DNA from: Fervidibacter sinensis
GTDB lineage: Bacteria; Armatimonadota; Fervidibacteria; Fervidibacterales; Fervidibacteraceae
NCBI GenBank assembly: GCA_032161045.1
Contig: JAVHTH010000015.1
Direction: 5' to 3' (one strand)
Length of the DNA stretch: 64,000 bases
The position numbers and the translations under genes are program-made. The notes under the pieces were generated by a model that worked only from the letters and a program-made list of their open reading frames with translations, was not told the DNA's origin and searched no databases. This document shows positions 51,690 to 60,196 of the stretch, piece after piece (position 1 is the first letter of the stretch; the number at the start of each line of letters is the position of its first letter).

Positions 51690-52661
51690 TCAATCACTTG
51701 AGACGCAGAAAATGTGTCTCCTGCCGCCAGCATCCGCGGCGAAGAAGAGCCAAAGTCGGTTGTCGTGCAGGAACAGGTATGGGCTTGAAGGGTTATCAAT
51801 ACCGCTGAAGGTGAGGGTCTCATCCAACACCTGCCAACGCCTCAAATCTTCAGAGATCGCTGCTTTTAACCCTTTCCCGTTGCCGACAAGCAACCACCAT
51901 TGCCGACCGATTCGGACGAGAAAGGGTCGCCCTGTCAAGTAATCGGGCGAAAATTGAACCAACGGGTTCTCCATATCCCGTGACCAAACGAGGAAATCCG
52001 TTGAGAGGGCAACTCCCATTGACGGCAAACCATTGCGACCGATGTAAAAAAGCCAGAATAAGTGCTCACGCTCAATCAAACAAGGGGCAGTTAACCCTGC
52101 ACTTTCCCATGCATCGCCATCTTTTGCTGTCAAGATTGGGTTTGCGTCAAAGGGTTGCCATCGCTCCAAATCAGGCGAAAAAGCCAACTCCAAAGAACCC
52201 CAGCACTTTTGATCCGTCACCTTGACATAAGCCATCCAGAAAAGACCGCGCCGAAGTTTTGCCATAGGTTCGTCAAGGTCATTGTGGCGGAGCAACCAAG
52301 CAGATGCAACATTTTGCTGCGTTTCGGGAGCCCAAACCAAACCAACTCGTCGCCAGTTTTGCAAATCTTGGCTTGAAGCGATTGCGAGCCGAAAATTTTT
52401 GCCGTCAAAACCCGTGTAGAAAAGTTGCCATTGACCTTCATATCGGACGACAAAGGGAAAATCAACACTGAGGCAATCAAAGGCTGTAGGGTCATCGGAA
52501 GGAGAAAACACAACTTTCGGTTGCAACGCCGAGAGGCGCTGCAACCTCTCCCAAAGCGCCACTTCGTTCGCCATAATGGCTTCCCCCCTTGCCATTCGTT
52601 TTTCGTCAGGCAATTTCAGCCACAGCGTCCGTAAGTTTCTGTCATCAAAAGTGTGCCACAT
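51690..52661 (-). CDS. Five-bladed beta-propeller glycosidase-like protein (GH43/GH130 type)
   Basis: 323 residues from ATG 52661. Repeated blades (FPFVVRYEGQWQLFYTGFD..., LFWMAYVKVT, CLIEREHLFWLFYIG, FLVRIGRQWWLLVG, YLFLHDNRLWLFFAA) are the pattern of GH43/GH68/GH130-like propellers that hydrolyse or phosphorolyse glycosides. No signal peptide; no typical catalytic triad can be placed with certainty. It starts 24 bases after the DUF6785 gene on the same strand, suggesting cotranscription. Confidence 0.75.
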   Translation of the reverse strand: MWHTFDDRNLRTLWLKLPDEKRMARGEAIMANEVALWERLQRLSALQPKVVFSPSDDPTAFDCLSVDFPFVVRYEGQWQLFYTGFDGKNFRLAIASSQDLQNWRRVGLVWAPETQQNVASAWLLRHNDLDEPMAKLRRGLFWMAYVKVTDQKCWGSLELAFSPDLERWQPFDANPILTAKDGDAWESAGLTAPCLIEREHLFWLFYIGRNGLPSMGVALSTDFLVWSRDMENPLVQFSPDYLTGRPFLVRIGRQWWLLVGNGKGLKAAISEDLRRWQVLDETLTFSGIDNPSSPYLFLHDNRLWLFFAADAGGRRHIFCVSSD

Positions 52662-52684
52662 TTCTTCATTGTTGCCAATTGAAC

Positions 52685-54673
52685 TTAACCGAACCAAACT
52701 CCGTATCGCTGAAACGGTGGCTTGCCTGTTGTTGACCACAAACCCCAAATGACGCCTGCGACGATGTAATGTCCAAGCGCAAAGCCAAGCATAAATGGGA
52801 CGGTCCTGCGGTAAAGCCGCCCTCCACCGTATCGCAAAACCAAAAACTTCACCGCCCAAACGATCAAGAACGGAAACCAAACCAAATCGCCGTAAGCGCC
52901 CGCAATGGCAAAACCGAGAGGATGGAAGGGAGAGGTAGGGAAATTGAACCTGATGGCACCGAACAAAAGTGTCAAGACAGCGCCCCAAACGGTTGCGACA
53001 ATGCGGGGGATCTCTGGTGGGGTAGGCGTGGTTCGGTAACTGACGACTGCGCTGTATTCAGCACTGGCATGCCAGTGTCCCCAAATGCCGCCTTCGCGAA
53101 AGTTAATGGCGCCGCCAGCGTAATAAGGCACAAGGTGGAAGTAAAAGCCCATCAGAACACCGACTATGACCGCCAAAAGGCTCAACCGAACCCAGAGTCT
53201 CGGCGGGTAGCCAACTTGAGTTCCAAGCCGAATGTTCTCAAATTGCGTCGCCGTGTAAGAGTGGAAGAAACCGCGAGCCATGAAGGTGAAGATGGCGAAG
53301 GCGGTCATGCTCCTAACTCCACCCCAACTCATCACCCGCTCGGTTCCAAGCGTGTAAAGGATGACCTTCTTGTGCTGGTAGTAGGGGAACAGCCAAACCA
53401 TAGGCGCACCGACTTCGGCACGAATGCGGGTGTAGACAAGGGCAACGAGCAAGGTCAAAAGCAGGTAAATTATCGCAAGGGTTGGGTGCATTCCAGCAGC
53501 AACCAAAAACGCCAAACAACCGCCAACACCAACCAAAAGCCAAATCGTTGTTTCGCGAGGCGAAAGGGCATCGCTCTCGTAAGACCATCTCTCGGGCTTG
53601 ACAATTGCTTTGAGCCAATCAATCAAGTAGTAGCGGGCAGCATAGAAGAGCAAAAACGCAGTTGCCAAGTAAGAGCCAAGTCCCTGCTCCTGCGTGAACG
53701 GGTAACCTGCCCATTGCCAACCGAGCATCCGCCCAATCAACGCTTCAATTTTGAACAGCGCATAGGTGAACCAAACAGTGAAGGCAACTTCGGTGGGCAT
53801 CAAGTAGCCTAACCCCACAACTTCTGGACGATACCAAAGTGTCAAGGGGACAAGAGCATCCAAAGGCGGTGCGGTGAAGTATTGTCCTAAGTCATAGAAC
53901 TTGCCCGGAGCAGGAAACTGAGGGAAAAAGGCGTTGGCAATGTTCAAAGCGTTGTAAAAGGCGGAAAGGGAAAAACCCAGCCACATCAGCGGGTCGCGCC
54001 AAAATTTCGGCAGACCTTCGGGCGGCTTCTCCTCGGTCGCCCTCATCGGCAAATAAAGGAGCGGAAAGACAAGCCTTTCGTGTTCGCGCCATCGTTTTTC
54101 AAACACGCAAAGAATTCCTGTCAATGCCATCCAGTAAACGGCAAAGAAAACTGTCCACGCTGCAATTGGAATTAGCCAAGCATCCCAAAGCACTTTCGCA
54201 TCGGGGCGACCTTGATACAGGTCGCGGATGACAGCGAATTCCTTTGGGACGAGCCAATCCGGAATGTAAGGGGTAACCAAATCCAACCGCAAAGTCGGTT
54301 GCATTCGCTCGTAATAAATCGGGTAGGTCGTCAACGATAGGACGAAACGCAAACTGCCGCAGGCTGGAACTGCGGTTGCGACGGTGCAAAAGGCGTAAAC
54401 GAGGAGCATTTCACTCCGTGATAGGGCAAGTGCTGGTGACAACCTTCGGAGAAAAGGATTGACAATGATCAGAAGCAACAGGGCACCCAGAGCGGGGATT
54501 GGCGGGACGGCTTCAGTGATTTGAGATGCGAGCACGATAACTTCCGCTTGCTTCATCCACCATCCGCCAAAAATTGTCAAGGAAAGTGATAGGGCAAGCA
54601 GGTAAGGCAATCGTGACAAGCGAAAGACCGCAACTTGAGGCACAGGCAAAGCCGCCGCCACTTCCTTCGCCAT
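52685..54673 (-). CDS. DUF6785-type polytopic membrane protein
   Basis: About 662 residues with some 14-16 membrane helices. Conserved segments include SRSEMLLVYAFCTVATAVP, FEKRWREHERLVFPL, PFTQEQGLGSYLATA and REGGIWGHWHASAEYS. These match large membrane proteins of unknown role annotated DUF6785/DUF6784, common in Armatimonadota and Planctomycetes. Resembles an OPT-like transporter in overall topology. ATG 54673 or the TTG three codons earlier may be used. Confidence 0.8.
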   Translation of the reverse strand: MAKEVAAALPVPQVAVFRLSRLPYLLALSLSLTIFGGWWMKQAEVIVLASQITEAVPPIPALGALLLLIIVNPFLRRLSPALALSRSEMLLVYAFCTVATAVPACGSLRFVLSLTTYPIYYERMQPTLRLDLVTPYIPDWLVPKEFAVIRDLYQGRPDAKVLWDAWLIPIAAWTVFFAVYWMALTGILCVFEKRWREHERLVFPLLYLPMRATEEKPPEGLPKFWRDPLMWLGFSLSAFYNALNIANAFFPQFPAPGKFYDLGQYFTAPPLDALVPLTLWYRPEVVGLGYLMPTEVAFTVWFTYALFKIEALIGRMLGWQWAGYPFTQEQGLGSYLATAFLLFYAARYYLIDWLKAIVKPERWSYESDALSPRETTIWLLVGVGGCLAFLVAAGMHPTLAIIYLLLTLLVALVYTRIRAEVGAPMVWLFPYYQHKKVILYTLGTERVMSWGGVRSMTAFAIFTFMARGFFHSYTATQFENIRLGTQVGYPPRLWVRLSLLAVIVGVLMGFYFHLVPYYAGGAINFREGGIWGHWHASAEYSAVVSYRTTPTPPEIPRIVATVWGAVLTLLFGAIRFNFPTSPFHPLGFAIAGAYGDLVWFPFLIVWAVKFLVLRYGGGRLYRRTVPFMLGFALGHYIVAGVIWGLWSTTGKPPFQRYGVWFG

Positions 54674-54741
54674 CGCCTTCAATTCGCTCCTTTGCCCATT
54701 TTCGCGTCACCGAAGAAAGTTTATCACAGTAGAAGTCGCAG

Positions 54742-54780
54742 GTTCGTAATAAGCCACGAAGCGATAGCGAAGTGGCGTTA
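54742..54780. repeat. Half copy of the palindromic repeat
   Basis: GTTCGTAATAAGCCACGAAG followed by CGATAGCGAAGTGGCGTTA matches the reverse complement of the right half of the repeats at 107-183 and 2137-2217, with a few changes. It lies between the DUF6785 gene and the pseudopilin gene, 40-50 kb from the other copies. Confidence 0.7.
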
Positions 54781-54807
54781 AGTGAGTGATGAGAAGTGCA
54801 GTGAAGA

Positions 54808-55545
54808 TCACCGCAAATCCTTGCCCGCAATTCCGTCAACCGTCAGGTTGATATCGGGCAGGTCGTTAACTGCGGGAGCAATTTGGCGTCGCCCCAAGAA
54901 CTTGACATGACCGTCTGCGAACAAGTAATTGGCGCTGCCGTCCCACGACCAAAATCCACAATCGCCGGGAAACTTTTCGTGGTTACTGAGCCATTCTGCA
55001 CTCAGAGCCTTTTGCGCAGGGAAGATGACTTGGGCTTCGTTTTGCGCAATTGGAGTCAAGTTTCTCAACGCCACAACTATGTTTGACCATGTGGAGCAAC
55101 TGCTGCCACGGAGAATTTGCGCAAGGCTGTTAATTTGCGACGGGGAATGAAAGAAGGCAGCGGAATAGGCGTATGAGGTTCGCTCCCAAACTTGAATTGC
55201 TCGTTCATCCGACGGGCAAAGTAAGACATCACTGTGTTGGACTGTCAAGGGTTGACTGTAACCGGGCGGCAGACTTTGAATTGGACTCCCGGGCAAGTAA
55301 GGTTGAATGACCACGCGCCAGTTTCGCCCCATCCACAAATTTGGGTCGCCATTGCACGGATAAAAGCCCTCATGGTCACATGCATAAAGGCTGAACGCTG
55401 TGCTTATTTGTCGCAAGTTGGTTTGGCAAACGGACTTGCGAGAACTTTCCCTCGCCTTTGAAAGCACTGGCACTAAAATTGCTGCAAGCAAGGCGATAAC
55501 CGCAATTGTCACCAAAAGTTCTACAAGCGTGAACGCATGGCGCAT
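54808..55545 (-). CDS. DUF1559-type prepilin-like protein
   Basis: 245 residues from ATG 55545 (AGGTGG upstream). N-terminal type IV prepilin motif MRHAFTLVELLVTIAVIALLAAIL with a Phe after a short leader and Glu at +5; then SRKSVCQTNLRQISTAFSLYACDHEG, and the C-terminal ANYLFADGHVKFLGRR segment (H-x-G type) typical of the DUF1559 family. Such proteins are exported as pseudopilins, in Planctomycetes and Armatimonadota in large families. Divergent from the oxidoreductase gene. Confidence 0.9.
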   Translation of the reverse strand: MRHAFTLVELLVTIAVIALLAAILVPVLSKARESSRKSVCQTNLRQISTAFSLYACDHEGFYPCNGDPNLWMGRNWRVVIQPYLPGSPIQSLPPGYSQPLTVQHSDVLLCPSDERAIQVWERTSYAYSAAFFHSPSQINSLAQILRGSSCSTWSNIVVALRNLTPIAQNEAQVIFPAQKALSAEWLSNHEKFPGDCGFWSWDGSANYLFADGHVKFLGRRQIAPAVNDLPDINLTVDGIAGKDLR

Positions 55546-55710
55546 AGACCTAAACCACCTCGCTTTCTGGCAAAGCACAAACCCATTTTGCGCCGAACAA
55601 AAATTCAGCGCAGGGTGAATTCGTGAGTTTGTGATGTTCAAGCGACAGCAATTTTGCAGCAAACTTTCATGTGTTGGAAGAATTGTCCGCGTATGGAGGT
55701 GCAGTGGGAA

Positions 55711-56742
55711 ATGGCTGTGCGAGTTGGGATTGTCGGTTACGGTTACGCAGGACGAGTTTTCCATGCGCCGCTAATTGCTCAAGTTGAGGGACTTGAACTT
55801 TACGCCGTCGCTTCTCGGGACGAAGGGAGAAGAAGCCAAGCGCAAAAGGATTGGGGAGTCGTCGTTTACAGTTCGCCCGAAGATTTGTTCGCTGACCCGA
55901 AAGTTGATCTGGTAGTGATTGCTACGCCCCACAACACTCACCACCCATTGACAAAATCGGCACTGCAGGCAGGCAAACATGTAGTTGTTGACAAGCCGTT
56001 CACTTTAACTGTTGAGGAAGCGGACGATTTGATCGCGGAAGCAAAAAAACAAAACCGCGTGCTCAGCGTCTTTCACAACCGAAGGTGGGACTGGGACTTT
56101 CTAACTGTCAAGAAAGCGATTGAAAACGGCTTGCTCGGGGAAGTTTGGCTAATGGAACTTAATGTTGGGCGTTACGGTCCAACGGGGCGATGGCGTGCGG
56201 AACGAGAGGCAATGGGTTCACTTCTTCACGATTGGGGCGTTCACCTCGTTGACCAAGCACTGTTGCTCATGGGAAAACCGAAGCAAGTGATGGCGTGGCG
56301 AAACTTCAGGGTTTGGCAATTGAGTGTTGAAAGTTTCATCCGCACAACTTTTGACTACGGCGACGGACGCATTGTCACGATTGAGGTCAATAACCTTCGG
56401 CGTGCCGAGAGACCTCGCTGGTATGTCCTTGGTGACAAAGGTGGACTAATCAAGTTCGGACTTGACCCTCAAGAAGATGCACTTCGCCAAGGTGACATAA
56501 CTAAGGCTCGGGAAGCGCCTGAACACAGAGCAAAAGTTTGGACGGAATTGAACGGTCACAGCGTTGAAATGACCCTTGAAAGCGTTCGCGGTGACTGGCG
56601 GGAATACTACCGAAACATCGCCAAAGTTTTGAACGAAGGTGCAGAACTTGCTGTCAAGCCTGAGGAAGCACGCGACGCTGTCTGGATGGTTGAGGCATCG
56701 CTCAAATCGGCAGAGACAGGTCAACCTGTGAAAGTCAGTTGA
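55711..56742 (+). CDS. Gfo/Idh/MocA-family oxidoreductase
   Basis: 343 residues from ATG 55711, with GGAGGTG nine bases upstream. Rossmann motif GIVGYGYAGRVFHAPLI, ATPHNTHHPLTKSAL, DKPFTLTVEEAD with the catalytic Lys, and HDWGVHLVDQAL with the conserved Asp/His pair. NAD(P)-dependent sugar or inositol dehydrogenases share this pattern; the substrate is not determined. Confidence 0.92.
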   Translation: MAVRVGIVGYGYAGRVFHAPLIAQVEGLELYAVASRDEGRRSQAQKDWGVVVYSSPEDLFADPKVDLVVIATPHNTHHPLTKSALQAGKHVVVDKPFTLTVEEADDLIAEAKKQNRVLSVFHNRRWDWDFLTVKKAIENGLLGEVWLMELNVGRYGPTGRWRAEREAMGSLLHDWGVHLVDQALLLMGKPKQVMAWRNFRVWQLSVESFIRTTFDYGDGRIVTIEVNNLRRAERPRWYVLGDKGGLIKFGLDPQEDALRQGDITKAREAPEHRAKVWTELNGHSVEMTLESVRGDWREYYRNIAKVLNEGAELAVKPEEARDAVWMVEASLKSAETGQPVKVS

Positions 56743-56790
56743 GGGGAAGTTTGATTTTGCAGTGCCCCGACCAGTTGGAGGCGAAATCCG

Positions 56791-57480
56791 ATGAGGCGAC
56801 GAAAAAGTGAGTTTGCACCAAAACCATTTCAGCGTTTCAAGTCCTTCCACCTCCCGTTCGCTGCAGTTGCGCTTTTATTGCTACTTGCCGTCATGTCACA
56901 GCGCCAGCCTATCCGCTCTCCGAAAGCGGCGGGAACTGGCTTGAGAGTTGTCAAGGTTATAGATGGCGACACTGTCGTTTTGTCGGATGGACGGACCGTC
57001 CGATACATCGGCGTTGATACGCCCGAACGAGGTCAGCCCTTTTATGAAGCGGCGAAAAACTTCAACCGCAAACTGGTGCAAGGGAAAACAGTGGAGTTGG
57101 AGTTTGATGTTGAGCGTTATGACCGCTACGGGCGGGTTCTGGCTTATGTCTTTGTGCGGGACAAGAATGGGCGGAGAATTTTTGTCAATGCCGAAATGGT
57201 CCGCAACGGTTTCGCGAGAATTTACACGAAACCGCCGAATGTCAAATACGCCGATTTGTTCGTGAGGCTTCAGGGAGAAGCCAGAACAAACAAGCGAGGA
57301 TTGTGGGCAGTTTACAAACCAACTCGCTTGCCCGTGATAGGCAATAAGCGCACGATGGTCTTTCACAGGACGAACTGCCCCGCAGTCAAAAACATCAGCC
57401 CTCAAAACCGAATTCGCTTTCCGAACGCGGAAGCAGCCTTGGAGCGAGGTTTTCATCCGTGCCGAGAATGTCAACCATGA
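56791..57480 (+). CDS. Membrane-anchored staphylococcal-type nuclease with C-terminal zinc site
   Basis: 229 residues. A basic N terminus and one helix (about 23-38) suggest an anchor or signal. SNase domain ~50-170: KVIDGDTVVL, IGVDTPERG, VQGKTVELEFDVERYDRYGR, MVRNGFARIY. The C-terminal ~50 residues are FHRTNCPAVKNI...GFHPCRECQP, an Ada-like metal-binding module. Such SNases degrade DNA or RNA outside the cytoplasm. The stop overlaps the possible start of the LuxE-like gene by four bases. Confidence 0.9.
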   Translation: MRRRKSEFAPKPFQRFKSFHLPFAAVALLLLLAVMSQRQPIRSPKAAGTGLRVVKVIDGDTVVLSDGRTVRYIGVDTPERGQPFYEAAKNFNRKLVQGKTVELEFDVERYDRYGRVLAYVFVRDKNGRRIFVNAEMVRNGFARIYTKPPNVKYADLFVRLQGEARTNKRGLWAVYKPTRLPVIGNKRTMVFHRTNCPAVKNISPQNRIRFPNAEAALERGFHPCRECQP

Positions 57481-57491
57481 GGTGGGCTGCA

Positions 57492-58607
57492 ATGGACGCC
57501 GAAAAGTTGGATGAGGCGATTTTGGCGTTCATTGAAAAAACCGAAGTAAGTGAGAGCGAGTTCAACGATTTGGCGCTTCAAATTTTCGCCTACCAGTTTG
57601 AGCGGAATGAACCATACCGGAACCTTTGCCTGAAAAAAGGCAAAACCCCCGAAACGGTCTCCCATTGGTCGGAAATCCCGCCTGTGCCGACACAAGCGTT
57701 CAAAGTTTTGGATTTGGCTTGCGAACCCGTTTCACAGGCACAAGCGGTGTTTTTGTCAAGTGGGACAACTCAAGGCGAGCAAAAGAGAAGCCGTCACTAC
57801 ATCTTCAACCTCAGGCTTTACGAAACTTCGGTGCTTCGTTGGTTTGAACCTCACATGTTGCCTGAGCGGATCCCGCTGCCCATTGCGGTTTTGTTCCCGC
57901 CGCCAAGTGAATTGCCGAATTCATCACTCGGACACATGCTGGCGACAATCGTGGACAAGTGGGGTGTGAAGGGCAGAGCAAATTTGTCAAGTGATTGGTT
58001 CATACGGAACGGAAGGTTATTAGCGGATGAATTGGCGAGTTGGTTAAGGTGCGCTGAAGCGGATGGACAACCTGTCATGTTGCTTGGCACTTCGTTTTCG
58101 TTCCTGCACTTTTTGGATTGGTGCTCTGCTAACGGTTTGAGTTTTCAATTGCCTCAAGGAAGTAGGTTGATGGACACTGGTGGCTTCAAAGGGCGCTCGC
58201 GAGAGGTCACCCGCGACGAACTTTATCGGCTGTATGAGCAGGTTTTCGGAATTCCGTCTGAATGGTGCATCAACGAATACGGGATGGCGGAGTTATCCTC
58301 GCAGTTTTACGACGGCACAGTTGGGCAACCGTATTTTGCCCCGCACAACTGCTCAAAGCGATTACACAGCCCCCCACATTGGGTGAGGACGAAAGTGCTG
58401 AACCCAGAAACCTTGGAAGAGATCGGGGAAGGGAAAACGGGCGTGCTTTGTCACTACGATCTTGCCAATCGCGGCTCAATCATGGCAGTCTTGACAGAAG
58501 ATTTGGGAATTAGGGAAGATGAAGGTTTCGTGCTGCTGGGGCGTGCGAAGGGGAGTGAATTGAGGGGTTGTTCGGTTCTGGTTGACGAGTTGCTTTCTAC
58601 ACAATAG
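57492..58607 (+). CDS. LuxE-like acyl-protein synthetase
   Basis: 371 residues from ATG 57492 (GAGGTGG seven bases upstream); ATG 57477, which overlaps the preceding stop as ATGA, is also possible. AMP-binding-type motifs of the LuxE/PaaK family: FLSSGTTQGEQKR, VMLLGTSFSFLHF, TGGFKGRSREVTRDELY, INEYGMAELSSQFYD. LuxE activates a fatty acid and holds it as a thioester for a reductase. No luxC neighbour is seen; many non-luminous bacteria use relatives in other pathways. Confidence 0.88.
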   Translation: MDAEKLDEAILAFIEKTEVSESEFNDLALQIFAYQFERNEPYRNLCLKKGKTPETVSHWSEIPPVPTQAFKVLDLACEPVSQAQAVFLSSGTTQGEQKRSRHYIFNLRLYETSVLRWFEPHMLPERIPLPIAVLFPPPSELPNSSLGHMLATIVDKWGVKGRANLSSDWFIRNGRLLADELASWLRCAEADGQPVMLLGTSFSFLHFLDWCSANGLSFQLPQGSRLMDTGGFKGRSREVTRDELYRLYEQVFGIPSEWCINEYGMAELSSQFYDGTVGQPYFAPHNCSKRLHSPPHWVRTKVLNPETLEEIGEGKTGVLCHYDLANRGSIMAVLTEDLGIREDEGFVLLGRAKGSELRGCSVLVDELLSTQ

Positions 58608-58637
58608 TTGACAAATAGCACGAAGTTTGCTAAGGCA

Positions 58638-58667
58638 ACAAAAAACCCGCCGCCTTTCGGCGGCGGG
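58638..58667 (-). terminator. Terminator of the first sHSP gene
   Basis: CCCGCCGCC (58646-58654) and GGCGGCGGG (58659-58667) form a perfect 9-bp stem with a TTTC loop. Read on the minus strand it is followed by TTTTTTG (from 58645). It lies about 80 bases after the stop at 58746. Confidence 0.8.
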
Positions 58668-58745
58668 CCGGGAGGGGCGGCGAGGCGGGGAGGGAGGCGT
58701 TGCTCTATCGGGTGGGCGATGCGGCGAGAGGTGAAGGGGCAGGCG

Positions 58746-59189
58746 TCAGCCTTCCACCTTCACTTCTATCCGCTTCGCCCGTTTCGGTTCTATCTTGGGC
58801 AACCTAATCGTCAAGACTCCATCGCGGTAGGTTGCTTCTGCTTTTTCAATGTCCACTGGCACATTCAGGACAAAACTTCGTTCAAATTCGCCGCAGTGTC
58901 GCTCAAGCAAGTGATAGGTTGCGTTTTCCGCCTCTTCCGGTCGTTCCCTTTTACCCCTCAAGGTCAACCTGTCGTCTGTCAATTCAATTTGGATGTTTTC
59001 CCTTTGAATTCCCGGTAATTCGGCCTGCACAATGACTTCCGCTGGTGTCTCGTAAATGTCCACTGCAGGAGACCAACCGCGAGTTACTGGCGCGCGCTCC
59101 TCGCCGAAAAATTCACGGAACAACCTGTCAACTTCACGGCGAAAGGCTTCAAGTTCAGCGAACGGTGACCAACGGCGCATTTGAGCCAT
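58746..59189 (-). CDS. Small heat shock protein (Hsp20), first copy
   Basis: Holds unfolding proteins in a soluble state. 147 residues with an alpha-crystallin domain (~45-135): WSPAVDIYETPAEVIVQAELPGI, IELTDDRLTLRGKRE, GEFERSFVLNVPVDI, YRDGVLTIRLPK. The short C-terminal tail lacks a clear IxI motif (IRLPKIEPKR). GGAGG precedes ATG 59189. A second, distinct Hsp20 lies upstream, each with its own terminator. Confidence 0.94.
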   Translation of the reverse strand: MAQMRRWSPFAELEAFRREVDRLFREFFGEERAPVTRGWSPAVDIYETPAEVIVQAELPGIQRENIQIELTDDRLTLRGKRERPEEAENATYHLLERHCGEFERSFVLNVPVDIEKAEATYRDGVLTIRLPKIEPKRAKRIEVKVEG

Positions 59190-59329
59190 CTTCTTCCACC
59201 TCCTTTAGACAGCATTAGTGTGCTAAAGGTTACGACCCATTTCGCAGTATTTGCCTCAAAATTTGCCATTTATGCCGAGAAAATCGCTGATTTTGGGAAC
59301 CAAGCGATCGGGATTTTCCTGACACTCCA

Positions 59330-59364
59330 AAAAGAAGGGGCTGGCAGATTTTCCTGCCAGCCCC
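59330..59364 (-). terminator. Terminator of the second sHSP gene
   Basis: GGGGCTGGCAG (59337-59347) and CTGCCAGCCCC (59354-59364) make a perfect 11-bp stem. On the minus strand it is followed by TTCTTTTT. It lies just after the stop at 59374 and shows that the two Hsp20 genes are separate transcription units. Confidence 0.85.
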
Positions 59365-59373
59365 GATTAGGCT

Positions 59374-59844
59374 TCAGGCGGCTTTCACCTCAATGCGGCG
59401 GGGTTTGCTTTCTTCACTCTTAGGCAGGCGCACCTCCAAGACGCCATCCTTGTAGGATGCCTCAACGGCATCCACCTTGACATCGGTCGGGATGCGGAGC
59501 GACCTGACAAATTCGCCATAGGAGCGCTCAACGAAGTGGATCGTTTCATCTTTGCGCTCCTCGCTCCGCTCCCTCTTGCCCTTAATGGTCAGGATGTCGT
59601 CTTGGAGGGTCACCTCAATATCTTCTGTTTTCACGCCGGGCAATTCAACCCGAACGATATAGGCATCGGGAGTCTCCGAAACTTCCATCGCTGGGACCCA
59701 CCGCTCACGCCACCAGTCCAACCCCCAGAAATCGCGTTCCCAATCTCGGAAGAAGCGAGTCAACATGCGGTCAAACATTCGGTCAAACCGGTCAAACCAC
59801 CGCTCAAGTTCGGTGATTGGCTGCCAGCGTGCCAGTTTTGCCAT
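59374..59844 (-). CDS. Small heat shock protein (Hsp20), second copy
   Basis: 156 residues. N terminus rich in Trp, Arg and Phe (ELERWFDRFDRMFDRMLTRFFRDWERDFWG), then the alpha-crystallin domain (VPAMEVSETPDAYIVRVELPGV, VTLQDDILTIKGKRE, GEFVRSLRIPTDV, YKDGVLEVRLPK). About half the domain is identical in pattern to the first copy, consistent with an old duplication. GGAGGTGAG precedes ATG 59844; an extended -10 promoter lies 55 bases upstream. Confidence 0.94.
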   Translation of the reverse strand: MAKLARWQPITELERWFDRFDRMFDRMLTRFFRDWERDFWGLDWWRERWVPAMEVSETPDAYIVRVELPGVKTEDIEVTLQDDILTIKGKRERSEERKDETIHFVERSYGEFVRSLRIPTDVKVDAVEASYKDGVLEVRLPKSEESKPRRIEVKAA

Positions 59845-59899
59845 CTGACCTCACCTCCTTGCGGAGTTTTTTGGTCATCTCCATTGCACAGCCATTGAT

Positions 59900-59927
59900 A
59901 TTATACCACGCAACACTTTTCTGTAAA
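59900..59927 (-). promoter_or_regulatory. Extended -10 sigma-70-type promoter of the second sHSP gene
   Basis: Read on the minus strand: TTTACA (59927-59922), 16 bases, TGGTATAAT with TATAAT at 59905-59900. The -35 matches at 5 of 6, the -10 is perfect, and TG stands at the extended -10 position. It gives a 5' leader of about 50 bases. Confidence 0.7.
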
Positions 59928-60196
59928 CACCCATACCCCCAAAATTTTGGGTCAATTTGCGCGTTTTTATGGGAAATTTTGACGAATTTTGTAAGAGAGC
60001 CGCCACATAAGGGTAACCTGAATATTACTTGAGTGCAATGCTATCAAAATTCCGCTTGGGGTATAGACCCCGTATGTCCCGTAATTGAGAGACAAGGTCT
60101 TGAGCAAATCTCTGTCGCTGCAAACCGAGTCAGGGAAAAGCGCCTGCACTTTCATGAGCGTTGAGTGTATGCAATAATTTGGGACTGGTGACTGAT
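59928..60196. other. Intergenic region before tatC, no gene recognised
   Basis: About 270 bases between the sHSP promoter and tatC. It holds the perfect palindrome CCCAAAATTTTGGG (59938-59951) and a small hairpin GGGGTATAGACCCC near 60057. No CIRCE element and no clear promoter for tatC are seen. The palindrome could be an operator for the divergent genes. Confidence 0.3.

Noticed and set aside
58600..60100. Searched for CIRCE or ROSE-like heat-shock control elements at the two sHSP genes
   Set aside because: No TTAGCACTC-N9-GAGTGCTAA is present, and no clear thermosensor hairpin near the ribosome sites; TTAGTGTGCTAA near 59214 is only a short chance-like palindrome.
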